Assembly: GCA_948471335.1 (NCBI GenBank)
Contig: CAOKRZ010000024.1
Location: 1-11,577 of the forward strand
DNA length: 11,577 nt
Source: an uncultured Christensenella sp.
GTDB taxonomy: Bacteria > Bacillota > Clostridia > Christensenellales > UBA1242
Reading direction: 5' to 3'
Shown: in pieces, positions 5,690 to 11,577 of the stretch
Numbering within the stretch: the first letter of the stretch is position 1
How the letters are laid out: each line of letters opens with the position of its first letter
Program-made: the position numbers and the translations under genes
Notes under the pieces: generated by a model
What the model was told of the DNA's origin: nothing
Databases searched by the model: none
The model's input: only the letters and a program-made list of their open reading frames with translations

Positions 5690-6088
5690 TTACCATACAT
5701 AAGCGAGAACTTCGCCACCAACATTGAGGCTTCTTGCAACTTTGTCTGTCACAATACCTTTGTTTGTTGAAATGATAGCGATGCCGAGTCCGCTTATAAC
5801 TCTTGGAAGTTTATCTTTTTGAGCGTAGATGCGAAGTCCTGGTTTTGAAATTCTTCTCAAACCTTGGATTACGCTGTCGCCAGTTTCGTCATACTTAAGT
5901 TTGATAAGAATGTTTTTCCAGTTGCCATCTTTAACTTCTTCGAAAGACACGATGTAACCTTCGTCGAGAAGGATTTTTGCAATTGCCATTTTTTCATTTG
6001 ATGCAGGGATGATCACTTCTTCGTGTTTAGCGCGTGTTGCGTTACGAATTCTTGTAAGCATATCTGCGATTGGATCTGTAACTAACAT
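5690..6088 (-). CDS. rpsH: 30S ribosomal protein S8
   Basis: S8 binds the central domain of 16S rRNA early in 30S assembly. In Escherichia coli it also represses its own operon by binding spc mRNA; whether that happens here is not visible. The 132-residue length is typical. The N-terminus TDPIADMLTRIRNATRAKHE and the C-terminal GLGIAIISTNKGIVTDKVA with VGGEVLAYVW are diagnostic. The rRNA-contact motif reads STNKG where STSKG is commoner. AGGAGG precedes the ATG, and the gaps on both sides are about 10 to 12 bases. Confidence 0.97.
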   Translation of the reverse strand: MLVTDPIADMLTRIRNATRAKHEEVIIPASNEKMAIAKILLDEGYIVSFEEVKDGNWKNILIKLKYDETGDSVIQGLRRISKPGLRIYAQKDKLPRVISGLGIAIISTNKGIVTDKVARSLNVGGEVLAYVW

Positions 6089-6100
6089 AATTTCCTCCTC

Positions 6101-6286
6101 TTACCAACTTGCTTTCTTTACGCCAGGGATTTCGCCCTTATTTGCGAGTTCTCTGAAGCAAACTCTGCAAATACCATACTTTCTAAGAACTGAGTGTGGT
6201 CTTCCACAAAGACTGCAACGAGTGTACTCACGAGTCTTATATTTTTGAGTTCTTTTTTGCTTTTCAACTAATGCTTTTCTTGCCAT
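6101..6286 (-). CDS. rpsZ: 30S ribosomal protein S14, zinc-binding type Z
   Basis: S14 sits in the head of the 30S subunit beside S3 and S19. The 61-residue length and the Cys24, Cys27, Cys40 and Cys43 zinc ligands (CSLC and CRVC) mark the short zinc-dependent form typical of Bacillota. The end is GEIPGVKKASW. The frame is open for 11 codons upstream inside rplE, but ATG at 6286 gives the family start MARKALVEKQ and has AAAGGAGAA before it. It begins one base after the rplE stop. In bacteria with this form a zinc-free paralogue may exist elsewhere; none is in this window. Confidence 0.97.
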   Translation of the reverse strand: MARKALVEKQKRTQKYKTREYTRCSLCGRPHSVLRKYGICRVCFRELANKGEIPGVKKASW

Positions 6287-6287
6287 A

Positions 6288-6848
6288 TTAGTTCTCCTTT
6301 CTAACGAATGGCATGCCAAGCTCTTTAAGAAGTGCTTTTGCCTCTTCGTTTGTCTTTGCAGTAGTCACGAAAGTGATGTCAAAACCTCTGATCTTTTCGA
6401 CTTTTTCATATACGATTTCTGGGAAAATAAGTTGTTCTTTGATTCCCATTGAGTAGTTTCCTTTTCCGTCAAATGACTTGTCAGAAACACCTTTGAAGTC
6501 TCTCACTCTTGGAAGAGCGATTGCAACGAGTCTGTCGAAGAACTCATACATTCTGTCTCCTCTGAGTGTAACCTTTGCACCAATCTTTTGGCCTTCTCTA
6601 AGACCAAAGTTTGAGATTGATTTTTTTGCAGTTGTTACAACTGGCTTTTGACCAGAAATAACTGCAAGCTCATCAACTGCGATGTTGAAAGATTTTGAAT
6701 TGCTTTTAACTTCGCCAAGTCCCATGTTAAGCACGATTTTCACGAGCTTTGGAACTTCCATAACATTTTTGTAGCCAAATTGTGAAACAAGAGCAGGAAC
6801 AACTTCTTGCTTGTATTTAGTCAAAATTCTGTTTTGTTCTTTTGCCAT
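6288..6848 (-). CDS. rplE: 50S ribosomal protein L5
   Basis: L5 contacts 5S rRNA and the P-site tRNA in the central protuberance. The protein has 186 residues (usual 179 or so). Diagnostic stretches are VPKLVKIVLNMGLGE, ISGQKPVVTTAKKSISNFGLR, ALPRVRDFKGV and the C-terminal RGFDITFVTTAKTNEEAKAL. The last codons hold the S14 binding site (AAG GAG). The distance to rplX is 14 bases. The Shine-Dalgarno before its ATG is weaker than elsewhere: GGAG of TAGGAG lies about 11 bases upstream. Confidence 0.97.
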   Translation of the reverse strand: MAKEQNRILTKYKQEVVPALVSQFGYKNVMEVPKLVKIVLNMGLGEVKSNSKSFNIAVDELAVISGQKPVVTTAKKSISNFGLREGQKIGAKVTLRGDRMYEFFDRLVAIALPRVRDFKGVSDKSFDGKGNYSMGIKEQLIFPEIVYEKVEKIRGFDITFVTTAKTNEEAKALLKELGMPFVRKEN

Positions 6849-6862
6849 AACTCAACTTACTC

Positions 6863-7414
6863 CTATTCACTTACTTTTTTAGCTGTTGTCGACTTTTTTG
6901 TTGATGATGAAGCTGTGCTCTTTTTAGGAGCAGCTTTCTTTTCTTCAGTTGCTACTTTTTCTGTAGCTGCCTTCTTTGGCGCAGCTGTTTTTTTAGCTTC
7001 AGCAGCTGGTTTTTCAGCTTGTTTTAATGTTGCACCTTTAAGATCGCTTGCTTTAGCAACTGTTTTCTTAGCTTCTTTCTTTGAAGCTTTTACAAATTCT
7101 TTATCAAGAGATGCCTTGCATTTCTTGCAAGAACGAACTTTCTTTCCAGAAACTTCGCTGTGAGCAACTCTTGTTGCTTTTCCGCAATTTGGGCAAACAA
7201 CCATAACGTTTGAAGCTTCGATTGGAGCAGTTTTTTGAATTTTTCCGCCCTTATCTTGTTGGCTTCTTGGTTTTTGGTGTTTTGTCACGATGTTAACGTT
7301 TTCAACAACAACTTTGTTGTCTGCAGCGATAACTTCCATAACTTTGCCAGTTTTGCCCTTGTCTTTTCCGCAGATAACGAGAACGTTATCGCCTGTTTTA
7401 ATGTTCATTTTCAT
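6863..7414 (-). CDS. rplX: 50S ribosomal protein L24 with zinc ribbon and long Lys/Ala-rich tail
   Basis: L24 starts 50S assembly by binding 23S rRNA. Residues 1 to about 60 contain the KOW motif (GDNVLVICGKDKGKTGKV) and VTKHQKPRSQQDKGG. A zinc ribbon follows with Cys74, Cys77, Cys96 and Cys99 (CPNC and CKKC), seen in many bacterial L24 proteins. Normal L24 ends near residue 104. Here 79 more residues follow with, by hand count, 23 Lys and 18 Ala, including two copies of KKAAPKKS/KKTAAPKKA-like text. The tail resembles histone-H1-like disordered tails and is probably an RNA-binding extension (inferred). The frame is intact and ends in TAG. The start at 7414 follows GAGGAGG by 5 bases; Met3 would be too far. 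Confidence 0.95.
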   Translation of the reverse strand: MKMNIKTGDNVLVICGKDKGKTGKVMEVIAADNKVVVENVNIVTKHQKPRSQQDKGGKIQKTAPIEASNVMVVCPNCGKATRVAHSEVSGKKVRSCKKCKASLDKEFVKASKKEAKKTVAKASDLKGATLKQAEKPAAEAKKTAAPKKAATEKVATEEKKAAPKKSTASSSTKKSTTAKKVSE

Positions 7415-7426
7415 AACGCCCTCCTC

Positions 7427-7795
7427 TTATATAACGTCCGGAGCAAGAGAAATAATTTTCATATATCCTCTATCACGGAGCTCTCTAGCAATAGGTCCAA
7501 AAACGCGAGTACCTTTTGGTTGTTTTTGGTTGTCGATGATAACTGCTGCGTTGTCATCGAAACGGATGTGCGATCCGTCTGGTCTTCTGAGACCTTTTGA
7601 AGAACGAACGATTACAGCTTTAACAACGTCGCCCTTCTTGCAAGTTCCACCAGGGATTGCTTTTTTAACAGAAGCAACGATGATATCGCCGATGTTTCCA
7701 CTTCTTCTGAATGATCCACCAAGAACTCTGATGCACATTATTTCTTTTGCACCAGTGTTGTCAGCAACCTTCAATCTTGTTTGAGGTATAATCAT
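7427..7795 (-). CDS. rplN: 50S ribosomal protein L14
   Basis: L14 lies at the 30S-50S interface, where RsfS binds to block joining. It has 122 residues, exactly the common length. Diagnostic are TRLKVADNTGAKEIMCIRVL, the loop VVKAVIVRSSKGLRRPDGS, FDDNAAVIIDNQ and the C-terminal GTRVFGPIARELRD. AGGAGG precedes the ATG closely, fused to the rpsQ TAA stop (TAAGGAGG). The gap to rplX is 12 bases. Confidence 0.97.
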   Translation of the reverse strand: MIIPQTRLKVADNTGAKEIMCIRVLGGSFRRSGNIGDIIVASVKKAIPGGTCKKGDVVKAVIVRSSKGLRRPDGSHIRFDDNAAVIIDNQKQPKGTRVFGPIARELRDRGYMKIISLAPDVI

Positions 7796-7807
7796 AATTG
7801 CTCCTCC

Positions 7808-8068
7808 TTATTTAGCTTTCTCAATGATTTCAACAACTCTCATGTGCTTATCTTTGCTCAGTGGACGAGTTTCCATAATTCTAACTCTGTCACCCATTCC
7901 GCACATATTGTTTTCATCATGAGCTTTGAACTTTTTAGTTCTTTTAACGACTTTTTTATAGATAGGGCTTTTAACTCTTGAAACAACTTCAACAACGACA
8001 GTCTTGTCCATCTTGCCAGCGCTTACAACAACGCCTTCTCTTACAATTCTTTCATTTCTATTTTCCAT
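7808..8068 (-). CDS. rpsQ: 30S ribosomal protein S17
   Basis: S17 is a primary 16S rRNA-binding OB-fold protein. It has 86 residues, typical for the family. REGVVVSAGKMDKTVVVEV, KRTKKFKAHDENN and the motif GDRVRIMETRPLSKDKHMRVVEI identify it. It overlaps the end of rpmC by 11 bases. Its Shine-Dalgarno GGAGGA is read in the rpmC frame as two glycines, so the tail of L29 doubles as the translation signal for S17. Confidence 0.97.
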   Translation of the reverse strand: MENRNERIVREGVVVSAGKMDKTVVVEVVSRVKSPIYKKVVKRTKKFKAHDENNMCGMGDRVRIMETRPLSKDKHMRVVEIIEKAK

Positions 8069-8279
8069 TGTTTCCTCCGTTTGCGGCAGCCGCTATTTCT
8101 TTTTCTCTGAGAACAGTCTTAACTCTTGCAATATCCTTTTTAACGTTGTGGATTTGCATAGGGTTTGCAAGACTTCTTGTGGCGTGAGAAAAACGAAGAT
8201 TGAAAAGTTCACTATTCAGTTCTTTAAGTTTTGCATTAAGTTCTGCCACTGTCAAACCTTGAATTTCACTAATTTTCAT
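8058..8279 (-). CDS. rpmC: 50S ribosomal protein L29
   Basis: L29 is a small helical protein beside L23 at the polypeptide exit tunnel, near the trigger factor and SRP docking site. The 73-residue protein has two long helices, with LNAKLKELNSELFNLRFSHAT, LANPMQIHNVKKDIARVKT and LREKE as family text. The usual length is about 66; the extra residues are an Ala/Asn/Gly tail whose codons contain the rpsQ binding site. The start is ATG at 8279 (MKISEIQGLT), which overlaps the rplP stop by 11 bases and has AAGGTGG upstream. A GTG four codons earlier sits on that Shine-Dalgarno and is rejected. Confidence 0.95.
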   Translation of the reverse strand: MKISEIQGLTVAELNAKLKELNSELFNLRFSHATRSLANPMQIHNVKKDIARVKTVLREKEIAAAANGGNNGK

Positions 8280-8700
8280 TTCCTGCACCACCTTCTTCTT
8301 TCTTTACGAATTTTACTTTGCAAGGAAGTTTATGACCAGCAAGTCTAAGTGCTTCCTTAGCTGTTGCTTCAGCAACGCCTTCGATTTCAAAGAGAACTCT
8401 GCCTGGCTTTACAACTGCAACCCAAAATTCTGGAGCGCCTTTACCTGAACCCATACGAGTTTGAGCAGGCTTTTTACTTACAGGCTTGTCTGGGAAAATC
8501 TTGATCCAAACTTTACCGCCACGTTTGATATGTCTTGTCATAGCAATACGTGCAGCTTCGATTTGGTTTGATTTGATCCAGCATGGCTCTGTAGCTGCAA
8601 TTCCATAAGTTCCGTAAGCAACTGTGTTGCCTCGTGTTGCCTTACCAGTCATTCTGCCTCTGAAAACTTTTCTTCTTTTAACTCTCTTTGGCATTAACAT
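8269..8700 (-). CDS. rplP: 50S ribosomal protein L16
   Basis: L16 helps position the A-site tRNA on the 50S subunit. The 143-residue protein begins MLMPKRVKRRKVFRGRMTGK, and family text continues with GTYGIAATEPCWIKSNQIEA, RGGKVWIKIFPDKPVSKKP and RMGSGKGAPEFWVAVVKPG. The loop GSGKGAPE is the conserved tip near the peptidyl transferase side. The start at 8700 shares a base with the rpsC stop (TAATG), which implies coupled translation; GGAGG lies 9 bases upstream. It overlaps rpmC by 11 bases. Confidence 0.97.
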   Translation of the reverse strand: MLMPKRVKRRKVFRGRMTGKATRGNTVAYGTYGIAATEPCWIKSNQIEAARIAMTRHIKRGGKVWIKIFPDKPVSKKPAQTRMGSGKGAPEFWVAVVKPGRVLFEIEGVAEATAKEALRLAGHKLPCKVKFVKKEEGGAGNEN

Positions 8701-9371
8701 TATTCTTGTCCTCCTTTCTTGTCAGACGAATTTTTTGTTTGAAGGATTTCACCTTTGTAAATCCAGCATTTAACGCCAATCTTTCCGCCTGCTGTGTAAG
8801 CAGCTGCAGTGCCGTAGTCAATGTCAGCGCGAAGTGTTTGAAGTGGTAAGCTTCCTTCCATATATCTTTCAGACATAGCTTTATCACTCACCTTAAGAAC
8901 ACCGCCGATTTGAACTTTGCAGCCCTTTGCCCCAGCTTTCATAACTCTTTGAAGAGCTTGTTTAAGCGCGCGCTTTGCAGCAACACGTTTTTCAAGTTGC
9001 TCTGCAATGCTTTCTGCAACGAGTTGAGCGTCAAGGTCAGGTTTCTTTATTTCTTTAACGTTGATTACAAGAAGTTTAACTGGTCTTGCAATCTTTGCAA
9101 TTTCTTTCTTAATAGTTTCAATTCCAGCGCCTTTTGCACCAATGATTACACCAGGTTTAGCTGTGAAAACATTGATAACAAGCTTTGCTTCAGTTCTTTC
9201 AATTGTGATTTTTGAAATTGCACAAGTGCTATACTTTTTCTTGAAAAAGTTGCGGATTTCTTGGTCTTCTTTAAGGTTTGCAGCAAAAGTTTTCTTATCT
9301 GCATACCAAGTTGAATCCCAATCTTTGTTTATTCCCAGTCTAAGTCCTACTGGGCTAACTTTTTGTCCCAT
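8700..9371 (-). CDS. rpsC: 30S ribosomal protein S3 with a divergent C-terminal motif
   Basis: S3 lines the mRNA entry channel with S4 and S5 and contributes to mRNA unwinding. The protein has 223 residues. The N-terminus MGQKVSPVGLRLG and the KH domain with the GAKG loop (78 to 81) are normal. The basic helix at 128-137 keeps K133, R134 and K137 at the positions of the E. coli helicase residues R131, R132 and K135. PLQTLRADIDYG (176 to 187) and the end domain with KIGVKCWIYKGEIL are typical. In between, the highly conserved SGRLGGAEIART is replaced by GGVLKVSDKAMS (156 to 167) of equal length, so no frameshift is needed. The ATG follows the rplV stop by one base, and the rplV Gly-Gly codons form its Shine-Dalgarno. 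Confidence 0.96.
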   Translation of the reverse strand: MGQKVSPVGLRLGINKDWDSTWYADKKTFAANLKEDQEIRNFFKKKYSTCAISKITIERTEAKLVINVFTAKPGVIIGAKGAGIETIKKEIAKIARPVKLLVINVKEIKKPDLDAQLVAESIAEQLEKRVAAKRALKQALQRVMKAGAKGCKVQIGGVLKVSDKAMSERYMEGSLPLQTLRADIDYGTAAAYTAGGKIGVKCWIYKGEILQTKNSSDKKGGQE

Positions 9372-9372
9372 C

Positions 9373-9768
9373 TTAGCCTCCTACCACTTCATCAAGCACA
9401 ATTGTGATATGTGAAGTTCTTTTAAGAATTCTGTCAGCTCTGCCCTTTGCACGATATGCAATTCTCTTAAGGATTGGGCCAGCGCCTGCATAGCATTCTG
9501 CAACGAAAAGGTTTGAAGCGTTCATACCCTTGTTGTTTTCAGCATTTGCGATTGCGCTTTTAAGCACTTTCAAGCACTCAACAGCAGCGCTTTCATTCAT
9601 ATTTTCAAGAATAGCAACAGCCATTTCTGCTTTTTGTCCACGGATTTTGTCAAGGACAATAGCAACTTTTGAAGGGCTCATTCTGATGTACTTTGCTTTA
9701 GCATAAGGACGAGCAGCTTTTTTGGCCTCTTTTCTTTTTTCTGCTTTAAGTTTAATTCTTCTAGCCAT
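9373..9768 (-). CDS. rplV: 50S ribosomal protein L22
   Basis: L22 binds all 23S rRNA domains, and its beta hairpin narrows the nascent-peptide exit tunnel. It has 131 residues against a usual 110 or so. The extra part is an N-terminal basic stretch (RRIKLKAEKRKEAKKAARP) before AKAKYIRMSPSKVAIVLDKIRG. The hairpin region reads FVAECYAGAGPILKRIAYRAKGRADRI, and KRTSHITIVLDE follows. The ATG at 9768 has GAGGTG upstream. The terminal codons GTA GGA GGC carry the rpsC ribosome binding site. Confidence 0.97.
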   Translation of the reverse strand: MARRIKLKAEKRKEAKKAARPYAKAKYIRMSPSKVAIVLDKIRGQKAEMAVAILENMNESAAVECLKVLKSAIANAENNKGMNASNLFVAECYAGAGPILKRIAYRAKGRADRILKRTSHITIVLDEVVGG

Positions 9769-9778
9769 TATTCACCTC

Positions 9779-10063
9779 TTATTTCTTGCCCTTAGCGGCA
9801 GCCGACTTTTTGATGTGTCCCTTGTATGTTCTTGTTGGAGAAAACTCGCCAAGTTTGTGTCCAACCATGTCAGCTGTGCAGTAAACAGGGACGTGTTTCT
9901 TGCCATTGTGCACAGCGAAAGTGAATCCAACGAAATCAGGATAGATTGTTGAAGAACGAGACCAAGTTTTGATTGGCTTTTTAGTGCCAGAAGCTTGCAT
10001 TTCTTCAACTTTCTTGATTAAGCTTGGATGAACAAAAGGCTTTTTCTTTGATGATTTGCTCAT
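9779..10063 (-). CDS. rpsS: 30S ribosomal protein S19
   Basis: S19 lies in the 30S head, next to S13, near the A-site tRNA. The 94-residue length is normal. Diagnostic are KKPFVHPSLIKKVEEM, KTWSRSSTIYPDFVGFTFAVHNGKKHVPVY and MVGHKLGEFSPTRTYKGH. The lysine-rich tail KKSAAAKGKK is ordinary. The start has AGGAGA 8 bases upstream, overlapping the rplB TAG stop (TAGGAGAG). Confidence 0.97.
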   Translation of the reverse strand: MSKSSKKKPFVHPSLIKKVEEMQASGTKKPIKTWSRSSTIYPDFVGFTFAVHNGKKHVPVYCTADMVGHKLGEFSPTRTYKGHIKKSAAAKGKK

Positions 10064-10074
10064 AGTTTTCTCTC

Positions 10075-10902
10075 CTAATTAATTCTCTTAACCATCAAGC
10101 GGTTAGAGCGATTTTTCTTCTTTCTTGTCTTGTATCCAAGAGCAGGTTTACCCCATGGAGTAACAGGTGAAGCCATACCCACTGGGCTCTTACCTTCACC
10201 ACCACCGTGTTTGTGGTCATTAGGGTTCATTGCAACACCGCGAACTGATGGTCTAACGCCCATATGTCTTTTTCTTCCGGCTTTACCGAGAGAAACAAGT
10301 TCATGATCGATATTTCCAACTGTTCCGATTGTTGCGCGGCAAGTAAGCAATACTTTTCTCATTTCTCCACTTGGAAGACGAAGAGTTGCATACTTTCCTT
10401 CCTTAGCCATAAGCTGAACTTCAGCACCAGCTGAGCGAGCAAGTTGTCCGCCCTTCTTAGGTTCAAGTTCAATGTTGTGAACTGTTGAACCAACTGGAAT
10501 ATTTGCAAGTGGAAGGTTGTTTCCGACTTTTATTTCAGCGTTTTCGCCGCTCATTACAACGTCGCCGTCTTTGAGTCCAACTGGAGCGATAATGTATCTC
10601 TTTTCGCCATCAGCGTAAGAGAGAAGTGCGATGTAAGCTGTTCTGTTTGGATCGTATTCAATTCCAACAACTGTTGCAGGAATTCCGTCCTTGTTGCGCT
10701 TGAAGTCAATAATACGATATTTCTTTCTGTTTCCGCCGCCTTGGTGTCTAACAGTAATTCTTCCTGTATTATTTCTTCCGGCATGTTTCTCCTTCTTTGC
10801 AAGGAGTGACTTTTCTGGAGTCTTTTTTGTGATTTCATCGTAAGAAGGAGTTGTATAGAATCTTCTTCCAGCCGATGTTGGGTTATGTTTCTTAATAGCC
10901 AT
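10075..10902 (-). CDS. rplB: 50S ribosomal protein L2
   Basis: L2 is a primary 23S rRNA-binding protein needed for subunit joining and peptidyl transferase activity. It has 275 residues, the common length. The N-terminal OB-like domain contains GRITVRHQGGGNRKKYRIIDF; the SH3-like domain contains RLPSGEMRKVLLTCRATIG. The C-terminal loop RPSVRGVAMNPNDHKHGGGE keeps the histidine of DHxHGGG (residue 230, matching E. coli His229). The start has GGAGGAAAGC upstream in a 22-base gap after rplW, the longest gap in the tight part of the cluster. Confidence 0.98.
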   Translation of the reverse strand: MAIKKHNPTSAGRRFYTTPSYDEITKKTPEKSLLAKKEKHAGRNNTGRITVRHQGGGNRKKYRIIDFKRNKDGIPATVVGIEYDPNRTAYIALLSYADGEKRYIIAPVGLKDGDVVMSGENAEIKVGNNLPLANIPVGSTVHNIELEPKKGGQLARSAGAEVQLMAKEGKYATLRLPSGEMRKVLLTCRATIGTVGNIDHELVSLGKAGRKRHMGVRPSVRGVAMNPNDHKHGGGEGKSPVGMASPVTPWGKPALGYKTRKKKNRSNRLMVKRIN

Positions 10903-10924
10903 TTTGTGCTTTCCTCCTTACATT

Positions 10925-11227
10925 TTAAGACAAGCTGTCGAAGAAGGCGATAGACTTTGAAGAGTCTTTCAAGATAACGATTGCTTTTTTGTAATCACTT
11001 GTTCTGCCTTCAGTTCTTCCAGACTTTGTGTTTTGAAATTTCTTATGTCCCTTAACGATAACAGTGTTGACTTTTTCAACCTGAACATCGAAAAGTTTTT
11101 CAACTGCGTTTTTGATGTCCACTTTGCCAGCTTTTTTGTTTACTTCAAAAGTGTAAACTTTAGCTTGAATTCCGGCATAACTTTTTTCAGTAAGAAGTGG
11201 TCTGATGATAATTTCTGTAGCTTCCAT
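10925..11227 (-). CDS. rplW: 50S ribosomal protein L23
   Basis: L23 sits at the exit of the nascent-peptide tunnel and is the docking point for trigger factor and SRP. It has 100 residues, typical. IIIRPLLTEKSY at the N-terminus, VYTFEVNKKAGKVDIKNAVEKLFDVQVEKVNTV and the basic loop with KSGRTEGRTSDYKKAIV identify it. Its ATG overlaps the rplD stop by one base (TAATG). An AGGAGG in the last rplD codons lies about 13 bases before the start, a long spacing, so coupling to rplD translation probably matters. Confidence 0.96.
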   Translation of the reverse strand: MEATEIIIRPLLTEKSYAGIQAKVYTFEVNKKAGKVDIKNAVEKLFDVQVEKVNTVIVKGHKKFQNTKSGRTEGRTSDYKKAIVILKDSSKSIAFFDSLS

Positions 11228-11577
11228 TATTCTGCGTATGCCTCCTTAATTGATTTGATTGCTGACTTTGTGAGAACAACATTCTTTGATGCAACTACTT
11301 CGTAAACATTGAGAAGTTCAGCTTCTTCAACATTAAGTTTTTCAATGTTTGAAGTTGCGCGCATGATTTTTTCATCGTTTTTGTCATTTACAACTAAAAC
11401 TGAACCGTTGAATTTGAATGCGTCAACGAAAGCTTGAGCTTCTTTTGTTTTAGCGTTCGCGAATGTAAGTTCGTCAAGAACGATGATTTCATTTTGAGCA
11501 AGTTTTTGGCTAAGCGCTGAAAGAAGTGCTTTGCGTTTTGCTTGTTTGTTGACTTTCTTTGAAAAGTCTCTTGGCTT
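11227..11577 (-). CDS. rplD: 50S ribosomal protein L4, C-terminal 116 residues (start outside the window)
   Basis: The frame open from the right edge to TAA at 11227-11229 was translated by hand. It begins KPRDFSKKVNKQAKRKALLS and continues ALSQKLAQNEIIVLDEL, then FNGSVLVVNDKND, then LLNVYEVVASKNVVLTKSAIK, and ends SIKEAYAE. This matches the C-terminal half of L4, including the L4 RALRSAL-like helix and the alpha/beta core. Full-length L4 has about 205 residues, so roughly 90, with the tunnel loop, lie beyond the edge. In E. coli L4 represses the S10 operon from its leader, which is not in this window. The order rplD-rplW-rplB is standard. Confidence 0.95.
   Translation of the reverse strand, partial: KPRDFSKKVNKQAKRKALLSALSQKLAQNEIIVLDELTFANAKTKEAQAFVDAFKFNGSVLVVNDKNDEKIMRATSNIEKLNVEEAELLNVYEVVASKNVVLTKSAIKSIKEAYAE

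Noticed and set aside
7235..7784. Plus-strand open frames of 121 and 164 codons opposite rplX and rplN
   Set aside because: They overlap each other and two certain genes, and no family features are visible.
8874..8906. A compensated frameshift explaining the odd S3 motif
   Set aside because: The +1 and +2 readings of this stretch reach TGA or TAA within a few codons and do not restore SGRLGG; the length also matches without an indel.
1..11577. CRISPR arrays, tRNA genes, insertion sequences or defence systems
   Set aside because: No spaced direct repeats, no cloverleaf and no transposase or nuclease text was found; the window is almost wholly ribosomal genes.

Overview
The window is a stretch of a bacterial ribosomal-protein super-operon (S10 cluster followed by the spc cluster). 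Every gene is on the minus strand, so transcription runs from high to low coordinates. In transcription order: rplD (3' part only), rplW, rplB, rpsS, rplV, rpsC, rplP, rpmC, rpsQ, rplN, rplX, rplE, rpsZ, rpsH, rplF, rplR, rpsE, rpmD, rplO, secY, then a gap of about 300 bases, then adk, map, a small KOW-domain gene, infA, and the ribosome binding site of the next gene, presumably rpmJ, at the left edge.

The organism looks like a low-to-moderate-GC member of the Bacillota, probably a clostridial lineage. The reasons are the adk-map-KOW-infA order, a zinc-type S14, a zinc-LID adenylate kinase, strong AGGAGG-type Shine-Dalgarno sequences before most genes, and lysine codons that are often AAA. 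A finer placement is not possible from sequence reading alone. TAA, TAG and one TGA all end genes where expected, so the standard bacterial code applies.

From 11577 to 2173 the genes are packed with gaps of 0 to 22 bases or short overlaps. Many stop codons are fused to the next gene's Shine-Dalgarno sequence, as expected for translational coupling. The products build the 50S and 30S subunits, and SecY is the membrane channel for exported proteins. The downstream adk-map-KOW-infA block supplies nucleotide balance, removal of the starting methionine and translation initiation.

Two places break the ordinary picture. First, infA (IF-1) carries an in-frame TAA at codon 15, while the remaining codons keep a recognisable IF-1 sequence. 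Second, the secY-adk gap holds a roughly 59% GC island of nested hairpins ending, in the operon direction, in a terminator-like long stem. This may be a structured RNA or a palindromic mobile repeat, and it may split the operon in two. Smaller oddities are a 79-residue Lys/Ala-rich tail on L24, a divergent motif in S3, an atypical adenylate kinase LID, and a TTG start for map that overlaps adk by four bases. No mobile-element genes, CRISPR arrays, tRNA or rRNA genes were seen.
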